Below are positions 7,453-16,800 of a stretch of DNA of 64,000 bases, piece by piece. Numbering within the stretch: the first letter of the stretch is position 1; every line of letters starts with the position of its first letter. The notes below the pieces were generated by a model. The model was not told where the DNA came from, did no database searches, and worked only from the letters and a program-made list of their open reading frames with translations. The DNA is from Parvibaculum sp. (lineage in GTDB: Bacteria > Pseudomonadota > Alphaproteobacteria > Parvibaculales > Parvibaculaceae), in NCBI GenBank assembly GCA_019635955.1, contig JAHBYL010000010.1, forward strand, positions 1 to 64,000, in the 5' to 3' direction. Both the position numbers and the translations under genes were made by a program.

Positions 7453-8411
7453 GCAAGCTGGGTCCAGGGCGCGTTCCTTTCGGGTGTCGCGGCGCGAAGG
7501 GGCTTCTCCTCGCGGCGTTCACGGCATGGCTTCTTTCGCCGATCTTCATTTCCACTTCCGGCAAGGCAGCGGACGATACTTCTGCCGCAGCGCAGGAGCG
7601 CACTGCGCCCGGCGCCGTTCTCCCCGATGAAGGCTGCCGGCTCGAGCAGGGAGAGGCCGCGGTCGTAACCGGTATTGTCGATGGCGATACGGTGGTCCTC
7701 GACGATGGGCGGGAAGTGCGCCTCAAGGGTATTCAGGCGCCGAAGCTGCCCCTCGGGCGCGCAGGCTTCGAACCATGGCCGCTCTCCGGCGAGGCTAAGG
7801 AGCGGCTGACGGAAATGGCCGAGGGCGAGACCGTTTCGCTACGCTACGGCGGCGCCAGGCTGGACCGCCATGGCCGTGTGCTCGCGCACGCCTTTGTCGC
7901 GCGCGCTGGCGGAGAAGTCTGGCTGCAGCAAGCGATGCTGAATGAGGGGCTCGCCCGGGTCTATACCTTTCCCGACAATCGGGCCTGCGCGGAGCAGCTT
8001 CTCGCCGCCGAACGGCAAGCGCGGTCGGCCGGCCTGGGCATATGGCAGGATCCGTTCTATGCGATCCGCGATGGGTCCGATGTTGCCGGCCTCAACCGGC
8101 ATGCCGGCCGGTTCGAACTCGTTGAGGGTAAAGTGCAACAAGCGGCGCTTGTTCGTGGCCGGCTCTATCTCAATTTCGGCGAAGACTATCGATCGGACTT
8201 CACGGTGACAGTACAGGAGCGCGACGTTAGGCTTTTCCGGAAGGACGAATCATGGGTGGCGCTGCTTGAGGCGGAAGGTGGAACGGCGCCATCGCTTGAG
8301 CGCCTGGCGGCGCGGACCATCCGGGTGCGCGGCTGGATTGGCCGGAACAATGGACCGGAAATTGTCGTCACACATCCCGAGCAGATCGAGTTTCTCGACA
8401 GGCAGGACTGA
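7449..8411 (+). CDS. exported staphylococcal-nuclease-like (SNase) domain protein, probably catalytically altered
   Basis: A protein of about 320 residues. After a hydrophobic leader (GLLLAAFTAWLLSPIFI) comes an SNase fold at residues about 70-190 (GIVDGDTVVLDDGREVRLKGI, DRHGRVLAHAFV, LNEGLARVYTF, GLGIWQDP), then a roughly 130-residue C-terminal domain with OB-like strands. Compared with staphylococcal nuclease, Arg35 (here Arg91) and Arg87 (Arg143) are kept, but Glu43 is Lys (QAPKL) and Asp40 is Gln. There is no ATG, GTG or TTG at the 5' end. The best start is CTG 7449, overlapping the TGA of the response regulator, with GAGGAGG upstream. Translational coupling is likely. Confidence 0.7.
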   Translation: MSKLGPGRVPFGCRGAKGLLLAAFTAWLLSPIFISTSGKAADDTSAAAQERTAPGAVLPDEGCRLEQGEAAVVTGIVDGDTVVLDDGREVRLKGIQAPKLPLGRAGFEPWPLSGEAKERLTEMAEGETVSLRYGGARLDRHGRVLAHAFVARAGGEVWLQQAMLNEGLARVYTFPDNRACAEQLLAAERQARSAGLGIWQDPFYAIRDGSDVAGLNRHAGRFELVEGKVQQAALVRGRLYLNFGEDYRSDFTVTVQERDVRLFRKDESWVALLEAEGGTAPSLERLAARTIRVRGWIGRNNGPEIVVTHPEQIEFLDRQD

Positions 8412-8417
8412 CACGTG

Positions 8418-9929
8418 ATGCCGCATGCCGGAGCCACACGGGTTTCCGCCCGGATGTCATTCCCGATCCGGGGGACGATCCGCTCATTCCTCGCATGCGC
8501 GGCCGCCATGGCAGGTTTCCTTGCGCTTGCGGCCTGCACGACCAACCCGGCCACCGGCGCGCGCCAGATCACACCGATCATGTCGCCTGCTGACGAGGCG
8601 AGAGCGGGCGCCGAGCTTCATCCCAAAATTCTCAAGGCCTTTGGCGGCGCCTATGGCGATGAAAAACTCGGGGCCTATGTAGCGGGCGTCACCTCGCGGA
8701 TCGTCCGCGCGACGAACCGGCCCGATGAGCCCTATCGCGTGACGGTTCTCGACACGCCCGCGATCAACGCCTTTGCGCTGCCGGGCGGCTATGTCTATGT
8801 CACGCGCGGGTTGATTGCGCTGGCAAACGACGAAGCGGAGCTCGCAAGCGTGATCGGCCATGAGATCGGTCATGTCGCTGCGCGCCACTCGGCGCAACGC
8901 CATACGGCGGCGGTCGGCACGTCCATTCTCGGCGCTGTGCTCGGGGCCGTGGTTGGCAGCCAAGCCCTCAATCAGGCTTTCGGACTTGGCGGGCAGGGTT
9001 TCCTCGCCAATTATTCCCGCGACCAGGAATATGAAGCCGACATGCTCGGCATCCGTTATCTCGCCGGCGCAGGGTACGATCCCTATTCGGCTGCGGATTT
9101 TCTTGAATCGATGGGCGCGAACGAGGCGCTCGAAGCGAAACTTCGCGGCGTGCAGCGCGACGGTACTCAGACGAACTGGCTCGCCAGCCATCCAGCGACA
9201 CCCGCGCGCGTCGAGGCAGCGCTCGCCCATGCGCGCGAGACGGGCATTCGCCCGGGCGGCGGCGCGCGCGACAGGGATACTTTCCTCTCCGCCATAAACG
9301 GCATGCTTTACGGCGACAATCCTTCGCAGGGCATTGTCCGGGACAGGCTGTTCATCCATCCCGAACTCCGCTTCGCCTTCGAGGCGCCGCCCGGGTTCGT
9401 CATCGTCAACGGCGCCACCGCCGTCACGATGCAGGGTCCCGAGCGGTCGATTGCAAAGTTCGATATGGGAAAGAAGGCGCCGGGCGACGAGATCGGCAGC
9501 TATCTGAGCGGCACCTGGGCGGCCGGTGTGCGGATCGGCGCCGTCGAGCGGTTCACCATCGACGGCATGAAGGCTGCTGCGGCGCCGACCCGGATCGGCG
9601 ATCACGATGCGCGTCTCGTCGCCGTCGAGTTCTCGCCCGATCAGGTGGGCCGTTTCATCCTCGGCACCCTGCCGCAAAGCGGAGCGAAATATATGCCTGC
9701 CCTGCAGCAAACGGCGCGGAGCTTCCGCAGGATTTCGGCGGCAGAGGCCAAGGCGGTGAAACCCCTGCGGCTGCGTCTCGTCACTGCGCGGTCGGGCGAC
9801 AGTATTGCATCGCTTTCGCAGCGTATGATCCATTCGGAGCACAAGGCCGACCGGTTCAAGGTCCTCAACGGCCTCATCTCCGGCGAACAGATCGTCGCGG
9901 GACGGCGCTACAAGGTCATCACCGAATAG
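8418..9929 (+). CDS. M48-family metalloprotease lipoprotein with LysM-like C-terminus
   Basis: A protein of about 503 residues. A signal peptide ends with the lipobox LALAAC, so the protein is lipid-anchored to a periplasm-facing membrane. The M48 domain follows, with zinc motif HEIGH (in VIGHEIGHVAARH) and the third-ligand region NYSRDQEYEADMLGIRYL. It resembles BepA/LoiP-type quality-control proteases of outer-membrane assembly. The last 50 residues (LVTARSGDSIASLSQRM, VLNGLISGEQIVAGRRYKVI) look like a LysM peptidoglycan-binding repeat. ATG 8418 (also GTG 8415) gives a long n-region; ATG 8454 gives a more usual signal peptide. It is the third gene of the run from 6799. Confidence 0.85.
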   Translation: MPHAGATRVSARMSFPIRGTIRSFLACAAAMAGFLALAACTTNPATGARQITPIMSPADEARAGAELHPKILKAFGGAYGDEKLGAYVAGVTSRIVRATNRPDEPYRVTVLDTPAINAFALPGGYVYVTRGLIALANDEAELASVIGHEIGHVAARHSAQRHTAAVGTSILGAVLGAVVGSQALNQAFGLGGQGFLANYSRDQEYEADMLGIRYLAGAGYDPYSAADFLESMGANEALEAKLRGVQRDGTQTNWLASHPATPARVEAALAHARETGIRPGGGARDRDTFLSAINGMLYGDNPSQGIVRDRLFIHPELRFAFEAPPGFVIVNGATAVTMQGPERSIAKFDMGKKAPGDEIGSYLSGTWAAGVRIGAVERFTIDGMKAAAAPTRIGDHDARLVAVEFSPDQVGRFILGTLPQSGAKYMPALQQTARSFRRISAAEAKAVKPLRLRLVTARSGDSIASLSQRMIHSEHKADRFKVLNGLISGEQIVAGRRYKVITE

Positions 9930-9932
9930 GAA

Positions 9933-10826
9933 TCAGGCGAGGAGGCCTGCTTCCTCCGGATCCGGAACGCGGTCGAGAAGCGCGCGGCGCATCTTCTTCA
10001 GCGCAGCATGCTCGATCTGACGAACCCGTTCCTTGGAAATGCCGAGTCGCTCGCCGAGCATCTCGAGCGTCACCGCCTCGTCGCGCAGCCGCCGTTCCTT
10101 GATGATGGTGAGTTCACGCTCGCTCAGGGTCTCGAGTGCCTCGCCGATCCATTTCGAGCGCCTCTCGCTGTCATGCGATTCCATCACTTCCTCGTCGGGA
10201 AGCTGGCGATCGCAGGTCAGGAGGTCCTGCCACTCTACCGTGTTCTCGGTCGAGGCTTCGCTCACGGGCGTATTCAGCGAGCGGTCGCCCGCCATCAGCC
10301 GTGCGTCGATCGCTTCCACATCTGCAGTACCGACGCCCAGCCGCTTCGCGATGAAGATGCGGTCGTCTTCCGTCAGGTGCTGGCGCGTGCCGTTGTCGAT
10401 CAGGCTGCGCAGGCGCCGGAGATTGAAGAAGAGCGACTTGTGCGCCGCCGTGGTGCCCGTGCGCACGATAGACCAGTTCCGCAGGATGTAGTCCTGGATC
10501 GCGGCTCTGATCCACCATGTCGCATAAGTCGAAAAGCGGACGCCGCGCTCCGGCTCGAAGCGCGCAGCTGCCTGCATCAGGCCGACATTACCTTCCTGAA
10601 TGAGGTCGCCATAGGGCAGGCCGTAGTTGCGGAAGCGCGTCGCCAGCGAGATGACGAGCCGCATATAGGCGCGCGTCAACTCGTGCAGCGCGTGCTCGTC
10701 CCTGTCATGTTTCCAGCGCCGCGCAAGGTCGAACTCCCGCTCCTCGTCGAGGAGCGGCACCGTCATTGCGCGCTTCATGAAACGGCGATTGGCCCGCTGT
10801 GTCTCAGGAGTGTCCATATGTACCAC
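9933..10826 (-). CDS. rpoH: RNA polymerase sigma factor RpoH (sigma-32 type)
   Basis: A 297-residue sigma-70 family protein with regions 2 to 4. Region 2 includes YGDLIQEGNVGLMQAAARF and FSTYATWWIRAAIQDYILRNW. The RpoH box KSLFFNLRR sits at residues 130-138, and region 4 is TLEMLGERLGISKERVRQIE. This box marks heat-shock sigma factors. Alphaproteobacteria often carry two or more RpoH copies, so this may be the general or a secondary one. GTG 10826 has AAGGAGG nine bases upstream; ATG 10817 is the alternative. It converges with the M48 gene, the two stops being 3 bp apart. Confidence 0.93.
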   Translation of the reverse strand: MVHMDTPETQRANRRFMKRAMTVPLLDEEREFDLARRWKHDRDEHALHELTRAYMRLVISLATRFRNYGLPYGDLIQEGNVGLMQAAARFEPERGVRFSTYATWWIRAAIQDYILRNWSIVRTGTTAAHKSLFFNLRRLRSLIDNGTRQHLTEDDRIFIAKRLGVGTADVEAIDARLMAGDRSLNTPVSEASTENTVEWQDLLTCDRQLPDEEVMESHDSERRSKWIGEALETLSERELTIIKERRLRDEAVTLEMLGERLGISKERVRQIEHAALKKMRRALLDRVPDPEEAGLLA

Positions 10827-10965
10827 CCGTTCACTCCTCCTTCTTACGGCGCAAAGGCAAGGCTGGACCATGCCCCGCACCTCGTTTTCAATTCGTCCTT
10901 CCTGCTGTAAAAACCGCCGAGCTGATCAGATGTTCCTTTTCTTTCCGTGATTTAAAGGTGGAAAC

Positions 10966-10995
10966 AAAAAAGCCCGGCGTTTCTGCCGGGCTTTT
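10966..10995 (-). terminator. Rho-independent terminator of carD
   Basis: Stem AAAAGCCCGGC (10968-10978) and GCCGGGCTTTT (10985-10995) with a 6-nt loop. Read on the minus strand it ends in a run of six T. It follows the carD stop at 11019 and insulates rpoH from it. Confidence 0.9.
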
Positions 10996-11018
10996 CGGTA
11001 ACGTCTGCGTGAGGCAGG

Positions 11019-12074
11019 TCAGGCAGCCTCGCTGCTGCTCTCCTCACCGTCCTTTTCCGCCTTGTCGCGCTTCCCGGTTCCCTGCAGGGCCTGTTCCACG
11101 CGCTGGATGGCTGCGTCCTCGCCAATCCGCTCCACCGCGGCGACTTCGCGCGCCATGCGGTCGAGTGCGGCTTCATACAGCTGACGCTCGGAATAGGACT
11201 GTTCCGGCTGGCGCTCGGAGCGATAGAGGTCGCGCACCACTTCCGCAATCGAGATCAGATCGCCGGAGTTGATCTTCGCCTCATATTCCTGCGCGCGGCG
11301 GCTCCACATGGTGCGCTTGATCCGGGCGCGGCCACGCAGCGTCTCGATCGCGGAGTCGACGACACCTGCGTCGGAGAGCTTGCGCATACCAACGGCATTC
11401 GCCTTGTTGGTCGGAACGCGCAGCGTCATCTTTTCCTTGTCGAAATTGATGACGAAGAGCTCGAGCCTGTGCCCGGCGACTTCCTGCTCCTCGATTTCGA
11501 GAATCTGGCCGACGCCATGGGCCGGGTAAACCACAAATTCCTTGGCCTTGAAGTTCGGCTTCGGCGCGGCGGGTTTTGCCGGCTCTGCTGCCTTCGCCTT
11601 CGGGGCTTCGGCCTTTGCCGCCGGCTTCTGGGGAGCCGCCTGCTTCTCGGGCGCAGCCTTTTCCGCCGCCGCCTTGGTCGCTTTCTCGGCGCGGCTCTTC
11701 GCCGCCGCCATCAGCTTGCTCGCCGCATTGCTCGGCCGCGTGCCGAGCTTCTTCTCGGCAGCGGTTTTCTCGGCGGCCTTCTCAGGCGCGGGTTTGGCTG
11801 GTGCGGCTTTGGCCTTCGGCTTCGCAGCAGGTTTTGCCGCGGCCTTGCCGGCGGCGGGTTTCGCGGCGGCCTTGGGCGCTGCCTTCGCTTTCGCGGGAGC
11901 CTTGGGCTTGGCGGCGGGTTTTGCAGCAGCCTTGCTCTTCGGCGCCGCCTTGGCCGGCTTCGTCTTGGCCGTAGCGGCCGTTGCGCGGGCCTTGGCCACC
12001 GGCTTTGCCGCCGCGGCTTTCGTCTTCGCCGCCGCGGGCTTCGACTTGGGGGACTTCGTGGTTTTGCTCGCCAT
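11019..12074 (-). CDS. CarD-family transcriptional regulator with a 173-residue Lys/Ala/Pro tail
   Basis: A 351-residue protein. Residues 174-351 form a complete CarD_CdnL_TRCF module: the RNA-polymerase-interacting N-lobe (FVVYPAHGVGQILEIEEQ, FVINFDKEKMTLRVP) and the helical DNA-contact part (KRTMWSRRAQEYEAKINSGD, AEVVRDLYRSE). CarD/CdnL proteins stabilise open promoter complexes. Residues 1-173 are low-complexity KAP repeats of the histone-H1/AlgP type (AKPAAKPKA and similar), unusual for a protein family normally about 160-200 residues long. ATG 12074 is chosen because MASKTTK begins the tail and AGGTAGAG precedes it. Confidence 0.88.
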   Translation of the reverse strand: MASKTTKSPKSKPAAAKTKAAAAKPVAKARATAATAKTKPAKAAPKSKAAAKPAAKPKAPAKAKAAPKAAAKPAAGKAAAKPAAKPKAKAAPAKPAPEKAAEKTAAEKKLGTRPSNAASKLMAAAKSRAEKATKAAAEKAAPEKQAAPQKPAAKAEAPKAKAAEPAKPAAPKPNFKAKEFVVYPAHGVGQILEIEEQEVAGHRLELFVINFDKEKMTLRVPTNKANAVGMRKLSDAGVVDSAIETLRGRARIKRTMWSRRAQEYEAKINSGDLISIAEVVRDLYRSERQPEQSYSERQLYEAALDRMAREVAAVERIGEDAAIQRVEQALQGTGKRDKAEKDGEESSSEAA

Positions 12075-12534
12075 CGTCTCTACCTGTACCCAGCCTTTCT
12101 CAATTCCAAAGGCCGGAAGAAGGACATGAATCTTTCTCACCGGCTTCGCGTTTCATTTTCCACCCAGGCTGCCTCGAGCCTCGCCATCGCAAGGGCCCGG
12201 CCGGACTTGCGCCCGCGCCCGACACTCCCCTCCCGAGTACGAAGACCACAGCCAGCCCCTGCGACATTGCGGGACGGCCGGTAGCCCGGCGCAGCTTAAG
12301 ATCGCCGCCTTTCCCTCCGGGCTATGTCAGCAACCTTTTTACACCCGGACGGTAAGCTCTCTTCCGGCCGGAGCAGCGCTGTAAGCGGAAATTTTCAGTG
12401 CGACATATATAGCACAGAATCCCCGCCTTTGGAAGGCAGGGCGCGAAAAGGATAGTTAACACAGGGGGATAGGGCGAAATCTTCGCAGATTTCTGCGGCT
12501 TTCCCGGGTTCCGGCGTGCCGGAATGGACCAGGT
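12075..12534. other. 460-bp gap carrying the carD leader and promoter
   Basis: No reading frame here is convincing. On the minus strand a TATATATG stretch (around 12402-12410) could be a -10 element, which would leave a carD leader of about 320 nt. The imperfect dyad TTCCGGCCGGA lies near 12361. CTTCGCAGATTTCTGCGG (12480-12497) just past the fdxA stop forms a short hairpin, but no strong U-tract follows, so termination of fdxA is uncertain. Confidence 0.35.
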
Positions 12535-12873
12535 TCAGTCGCCCTCGCCGGGCTCGGGGCTGAAATGCCCGTCGAACTTGCCGCTGACACCCTGCCACTC
12601 GTCGGCATCGGCGGGCGGGTCCCGCTTTATGGTGATATTCGGCCACTTGGAGGCATATTCGGAATTGACCTCGAGCCACTTCTCGAGCCCCGGCTCCGTG
12701 TCCGGCTTGATGGCCTCGGCGGGGCATTCCGGCTCGCAGACGCCGCAGTCGATGCACTCGTCGGGGTGGATGACCAGCATGTTCTCGCCCTCGTAGAAGC
12801 AATCGACGGGGCAGACTTCCACGCAATCCATGTATTTGCAGCGGATGCAGGCTTCGGTCACGACATAGGTCAT
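12535..12873 (-). CDS. fdxA: ferredoxin FdxA (7Fe, 3Fe-4S/4Fe-4S)
   Basis: A 112-residue protein. The Cys pattern [17 protein letters not shown] (N-terminal, 3Fe-4S type with the first motif loosened) followed by [12 protein letters not shown] gives a seven-iron ferredoxin of the Azotobacter FdI / FdxA class. The C-terminal 50 residues ([20 protein letters not shown]) are the usual extension of the alphaproteobacterial form. It transfers single electrons in the cytosol; the partner is unknown. ATG 12873 has GGAGACTGCG upstream. It follows TerB on the same strand, and in related genomes fdxA commonly precedes carD, as here. Confidence 0.95.
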   Translation of the reverse strand: MTYVVTEACIRCKYMDCVEVCPVDCFYEGENMLVIHPDECIDCGVCEPECPAEAIKPDTEPGLEKWLEVNSEYASKWPNITIKRDPPADADEWQGVSGKFDGHFSPEPGEGD

Positions 12874-12934
12874 CGCAGTCTCCAGTAGCGCGGCGGTCTG
12901 GCGCCGTCACTTCGATCGGGTTTCCCCGAACCTC

Positions 12935-13399
12935 TCAATCCTTCCGGGGCAGCACGCCCAGCCTGGCCATCACGCGCTGGCGCGCTTCGCCCGACAGACG
13001 GTCGGGAACGTATATCAGGCCGGCAACGCGCCGCAACAGATTGGCTTCGTAGTCGTCGAGAACACCGTCGGAATAGACGACTTCCCACATTCTCTCGATC
13101 AGCTGAACCCGCTCGTCCTCGCTATAGGCCCGCTTTACCGATTGGGTCCAGCGGTGAAGGTCGAGGGTTTCGGCTTCTTCCGTCTTCGCCGCCTCGATCA
13201 GCGCGCTCACTTCCTCCGGCGCGAGATCGAAGCATTCGCTCACGATCCGGCGGATCGTCTCCTTTTCGTCGGAGCCGAAATCCGCATCGGCCGTCGCCGC
13301 GCGCACGAGAAGCGCCACGACCGCGACACGCAGATCTTCCGCTTCGTCGCGTTGTTCCTCGGCCGCGCCGAGCAGGAAGGATTTGATCTTGGTCAGCAT
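12935..13399 (-). CDS. TerB-family protein
   Basis: A 154-residue soluble helical protein. The acidic metal-site motifs of TerB are visible: ATADADFGSDEKETI (about residues 35-49) and VVYSDGVLDDYEANLLRRVAGLI (about 106-128). Members are linked with tellurite resistance and general envelope stress, but stand-alone copies like this one have no proven role. It lies between the S4 protein and fdxA, all on the same strand with gaps of 56-61 bp, so co-transcription is plausible. Confidence 0.85.
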   Translation of the reverse strand: MLTKIKSFLLGAAEEQRDEAEDLRVAVVALLVRAATADADFGSDEKETIRRIVSECFDLAPEEVSALIEAAKTEEAETLDLHRWTQSVKRAYSEDERVQLIERMWEVVYSDGVLDDYEANLLRRVAGLIYVPDRLSGEARQRVMARLGVLPRKD

Positions 13400-13455
13400 C
13401 GAAATTTCACTTACAGCGCGCGGCGATGATTTTCAACCACGCAGAAAGTTGTGAA

Positions 13456-13845
13456 TTAGTCGTCTTTCGTGAGCGCGTCGATGGAGCGGCGGTCCTTCTT
13501 GGTTGGCCTTCCCGTTCCGGGTTCGCGGCTACTCGGCGCTCCTTCTTCCCGCCTGGGTGCCGGGATGGGCGGGTCGAGGTCTTCATACAGGGCGCGCGCT
13601 TCAGGTGCCGGCCCCCGGCGAACGGGCAGGGCGAGAACCTTCACGACGCGGATATGCGGTCCGAGCGGGAAGGTGAGAACATCGCCCGGCCGCACCAGCC
13701 GGCTTGCCTTGCCGATGCGCTCTCCGTTGAGGCGGAGCTTGCCGGTTTCGACGAAGCCGCTTGCGAGCGACCGGCTTTTCAGGAAGCGCGCCTGCCACAG
13801 CCAGCGATCGATGCGTTGACCCGGCTGGCCGGTTTCCGCGCTCAT
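13456..13845 (-). CDS. S4-domain RNA-binding protein (Hsp15-like)
   Basis: A 129-residue basic protein. Residues 10-60 are an S4 RNA-binding domain (QRIDRWLWQARFLKSRSLA, LNGERIGKASRLVRPGDVL). The remaining 60 residues are a Pro/Arg/Glu-rich tail. The nearest described relative is Hsp15 (HslR), which binds stalled 50S subunits; the heat-shock link fits the nearby rpoH but is inference. The start lies 4 bp past the stop of the helicase gene, implying one transcript. Confidence 0.85.
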   Translation of the reverse strand: MSAETGQPGQRIDRWLWQARFLKSRSLASGFVETGKLRLNGERIGKASRLVRPGDVLTFPLGPHIRVVKVLALPVRRGPAPEARALYEDLDPPIPAPRREEGAPSSREPGTGRPTKKDRRSIDALTKDD

Positions 13846-13849
13846 ATCG

Positions 13850-16800
13850 TCAGCTGGTCCGGTTGCGCTCTTTCAGGATGGCAAGCTTGGCGAAGGGCGA
13901 ATCCGGATCGGGTTCGCGGTCGCGAGGCTTCGGCTTGCTGAAGCCATAGTCGCGCGGCTTGTCATGCTTGGCATCCCGGCGCGGCGGCTTGCCGCCATGA
14001 CGATGCTTGTTGTCCTGCTTGCGGCCTTCGTGCTTGCCACCCTCATTGCGGCGTTCGCCTTCGCGGCGCTCGCCCGGCTGTCCCGGCGCGGCGGCTTCGG
14101 TGCGATTGCGGTCGCGGCGGGGCTTGCGGTTTGCCTCGCCTCCGTGACGGCGGCGCGAGGGGCGCCAGATTTCCATCTCGACGGGTTCGGCAGGCGGTGC
14201 TTCCACCGCTGCGGCTTCCGCGCTGCCTTCCTGCGGCGCAGCTTCGGCTTCCGGCTCTGCAACCGCTTCGGCTTCCGGCTCTGCAGCCGCTTCGGCAGCT
14301 ACAGGTTCTTCGGCCACAGGTTCTTCCGTCACGGCCTCGGGCGTCGCCTCTTCTTCTTCCGCGGGTGGTGCGTCCGCTGCGGGCGCTTCCGCCGCGGGCT
14401 CGGCGGCAGCGGGTGCTTCCGCAACAGGGGCCGCCGGCGCGGGCGGCACGATCTTTTCGACCTGCGAGCGATAGCCGAGGCCGCGAAGCAGGCCCGCGAA
14501 TTCCTCGCCCGAACAGCCGACAAGCGACATCAGGTCCGGCGTCACCACGAAGCCGCCATTATAGGCGCGGGATGCGATCACCGGGCGAATGAGATCGGCG
14601 ACGCGCTCCAGCATGTCGAGGCGCACGGCGCGCGTCCCGCAAACGCGGAAGCCCAGCGCGGCATAGAAGCCTTGGGGCGCGGCAGGTTCCGCCGGAACCG
14701 AGGTCAGGCCCGGTGCGGGCGCGGCGGGCAGGCCCGCGAAGGGCTCATCGGCATCCTTGCGGGCGAGCGCCCAGAGCGTGAGTTTCAGACGCGCGGGTGC
14801 GGGCTTCAGCAGCGCCGGAATGAAAACGGAATAGGCCCCGAAGCGTACGCCATGCTTGCGGAGCTGGCCGCGTGCCGCCTGGTCGAGGGAGCGGAGATCG
14901 TCGGCCACGGCTTCGCGCGCAAGCGTGCCGAGATTCTCGACAAGCTGGAAGGCGATGCCGCGCGCCAGTCCTTCGATATCGGTTGCATCGCGCAGCGCAA
15001 CGAGCGGCGCAAGAACCTGCGTCACATGCATCTTCAGCCATGCGTCGAGGCGGGACTGCACGGCTTCCTTCGCGGGTCCATGAAGTTGCTCGCCGGTGAT
15101 GAGCTCCACGCGCGGCTGAAGAATATTGTCGCTGCCCCGGAGTTCGGCGACCGGGTGCCCGGCCCAGACAATGCGGCCATGTTCCGACAGCGCAATGTCG
15201 GCGTCGGGCGCAGTCGTCAGGCGTTCCGCGCGGGAGGCGATTTCGGAGACCAGCGCCTGGTCGGCGGCGGCGCGGAGAACCCGGGCCTGCTCGCCGTCCG
15301 CGCGGGGATCCGGCACAAACACAAAACCTTCGAGATGGCCGGCATACTCGCCTTCGACCAGTACTTCGCCATCGCCATTTACAGCCGCCATAAGATCCTC
15401 GTTCTGGCGCAGACGTTTCATCAATACGCTGGTGCGCCTGTCGACAAACCGCTGCGTCAATCGCTCGTGAAGCGCGTCGGACAGCCTATCCTCTATATTA
15501 CGCGCGCGCTCCTGCCAATGCGCAGGATTGTGCAGCCAATCCGCCCTGTTTGCCACATAGGACCATGTCCGCATATGTGCGAGGCGCGTGGCAAGCACAT
15601 CGATGTCGCCATCGGAACGGTCGAGCTTGCCGATCTGGCGATCGAGCCAGTCATCGGGGATGCGTCCGGGCGTATCACCGCCCGGTTCCATCAGGAAGAG
15701 ATAGAGCCGGGCGAGAAGCGAGGCATGCTCGCTGGCGAGCGTCTTGCGGAAGTCGGGCACCTGCGCCACTTCCCAGAGGCGGCGGATCGCGTGGGGCGCA
15801 CGGGCAAGGGCGGCGATTTCCGGCATCCGGCTCATGCGTTCGAGCGCCTCGAGGTCGTCTGCGGTCTGCGCGCGCATCAGGCCCGGTCTGCCGGGCGGCG
15901 CCTCGAGGCTGCGTATCAGGGCCTGAACCGAGGTGAAGTCGAGATGCGGATTTCGCCACTGGAAGACGCGTTCCGGTTCGAACTGATGGTTCTCGATGCG
16001 TGAAATGACGTCTTCAGGGAGAGCGGCGGCATCGCCTGTCGTGCCGAAGGTGCCGTTGTTCATGTACCGGCCGGCGCGGCCCGCGATTTGCGCGAGTTCT
16101 GCAACGCCGAGAGGGCGCAGGTGGCGGCCGTCGAATTTCTGCGTGGAGGCAAAGGCGACATGGTCGACATCCATGTTGAGGCCCATGCCGATTGCGTCCG
16201 TGGCCACGAGAAAGTCCACTTCGCCCGACTGGTAGAGCGCCACCTGTGCGTTGCGGGTGCGCGGGCTCAAGGCGCCCATCACCACAGCCGCACCGCCGCG
16301 CTGGCGGCGGATCAGTTCCGCGATCGCGTAAACCTGATCGGCGGAGAAGGCGACGATCGCCGACCGGCGCGGCAGCCGCGTGATCTTTTTCGAGCCGGTC
16401 CATGAAAGTTCCGAAAATCGCGGCCGGCTCACGAAGCGCGTGTCGGGCAGGAGTTTCTGGATCAGGCTGCGGACGGTTTCCGAGCCGAGCATCATGGTCT
16501 CGGAGCGTCCGCGCGATCGCAGCAGGCGGTCGGTGAAGGTGTGGCCGCGTTCGCGGTCGGCTGCGAGCTGGATTTCGTCGATGGCGAGGAACTCGACCTC
16601 GCGGTCGAGCGGCATGGCCTCGACGGTGCAGACATAATAACGCGCCGAGGCAGGGAGGATTTTCTCTTCTCCGGTAATCAGCGCGACGGCCCGCGCGCCT
16701 TTCGCTTTCACGACCCTGTCATAAACCTCACGGGCGAGAAGCCGGAGCGGCAGGCCGATCATGCCGCTCTCATGCGCCATCATCCGCTCGATGGCGAGAT

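Noticed and set aside
11550-12070. Repetitive DNA as a non-coding tandem array
   Set aside because: It is the coding region of the CarD tail in the carD frame, with a start codon, a ribosome-binding site and an uninterrupted frame into the CarD domain.
14200-14460. Repeats in the helicase gene as a CRISPR or satellite array
   Set aside because: The repeats are short, irregular and in-frame, encoding Glu/Ala/Pro repeats. There are no spacers.
13964-16003. A 679-codon open frame on the plus strand
   Set aside because: It lies entirely antisense to the helicase, is an artefact of GC-rich third positions, and has no family features.
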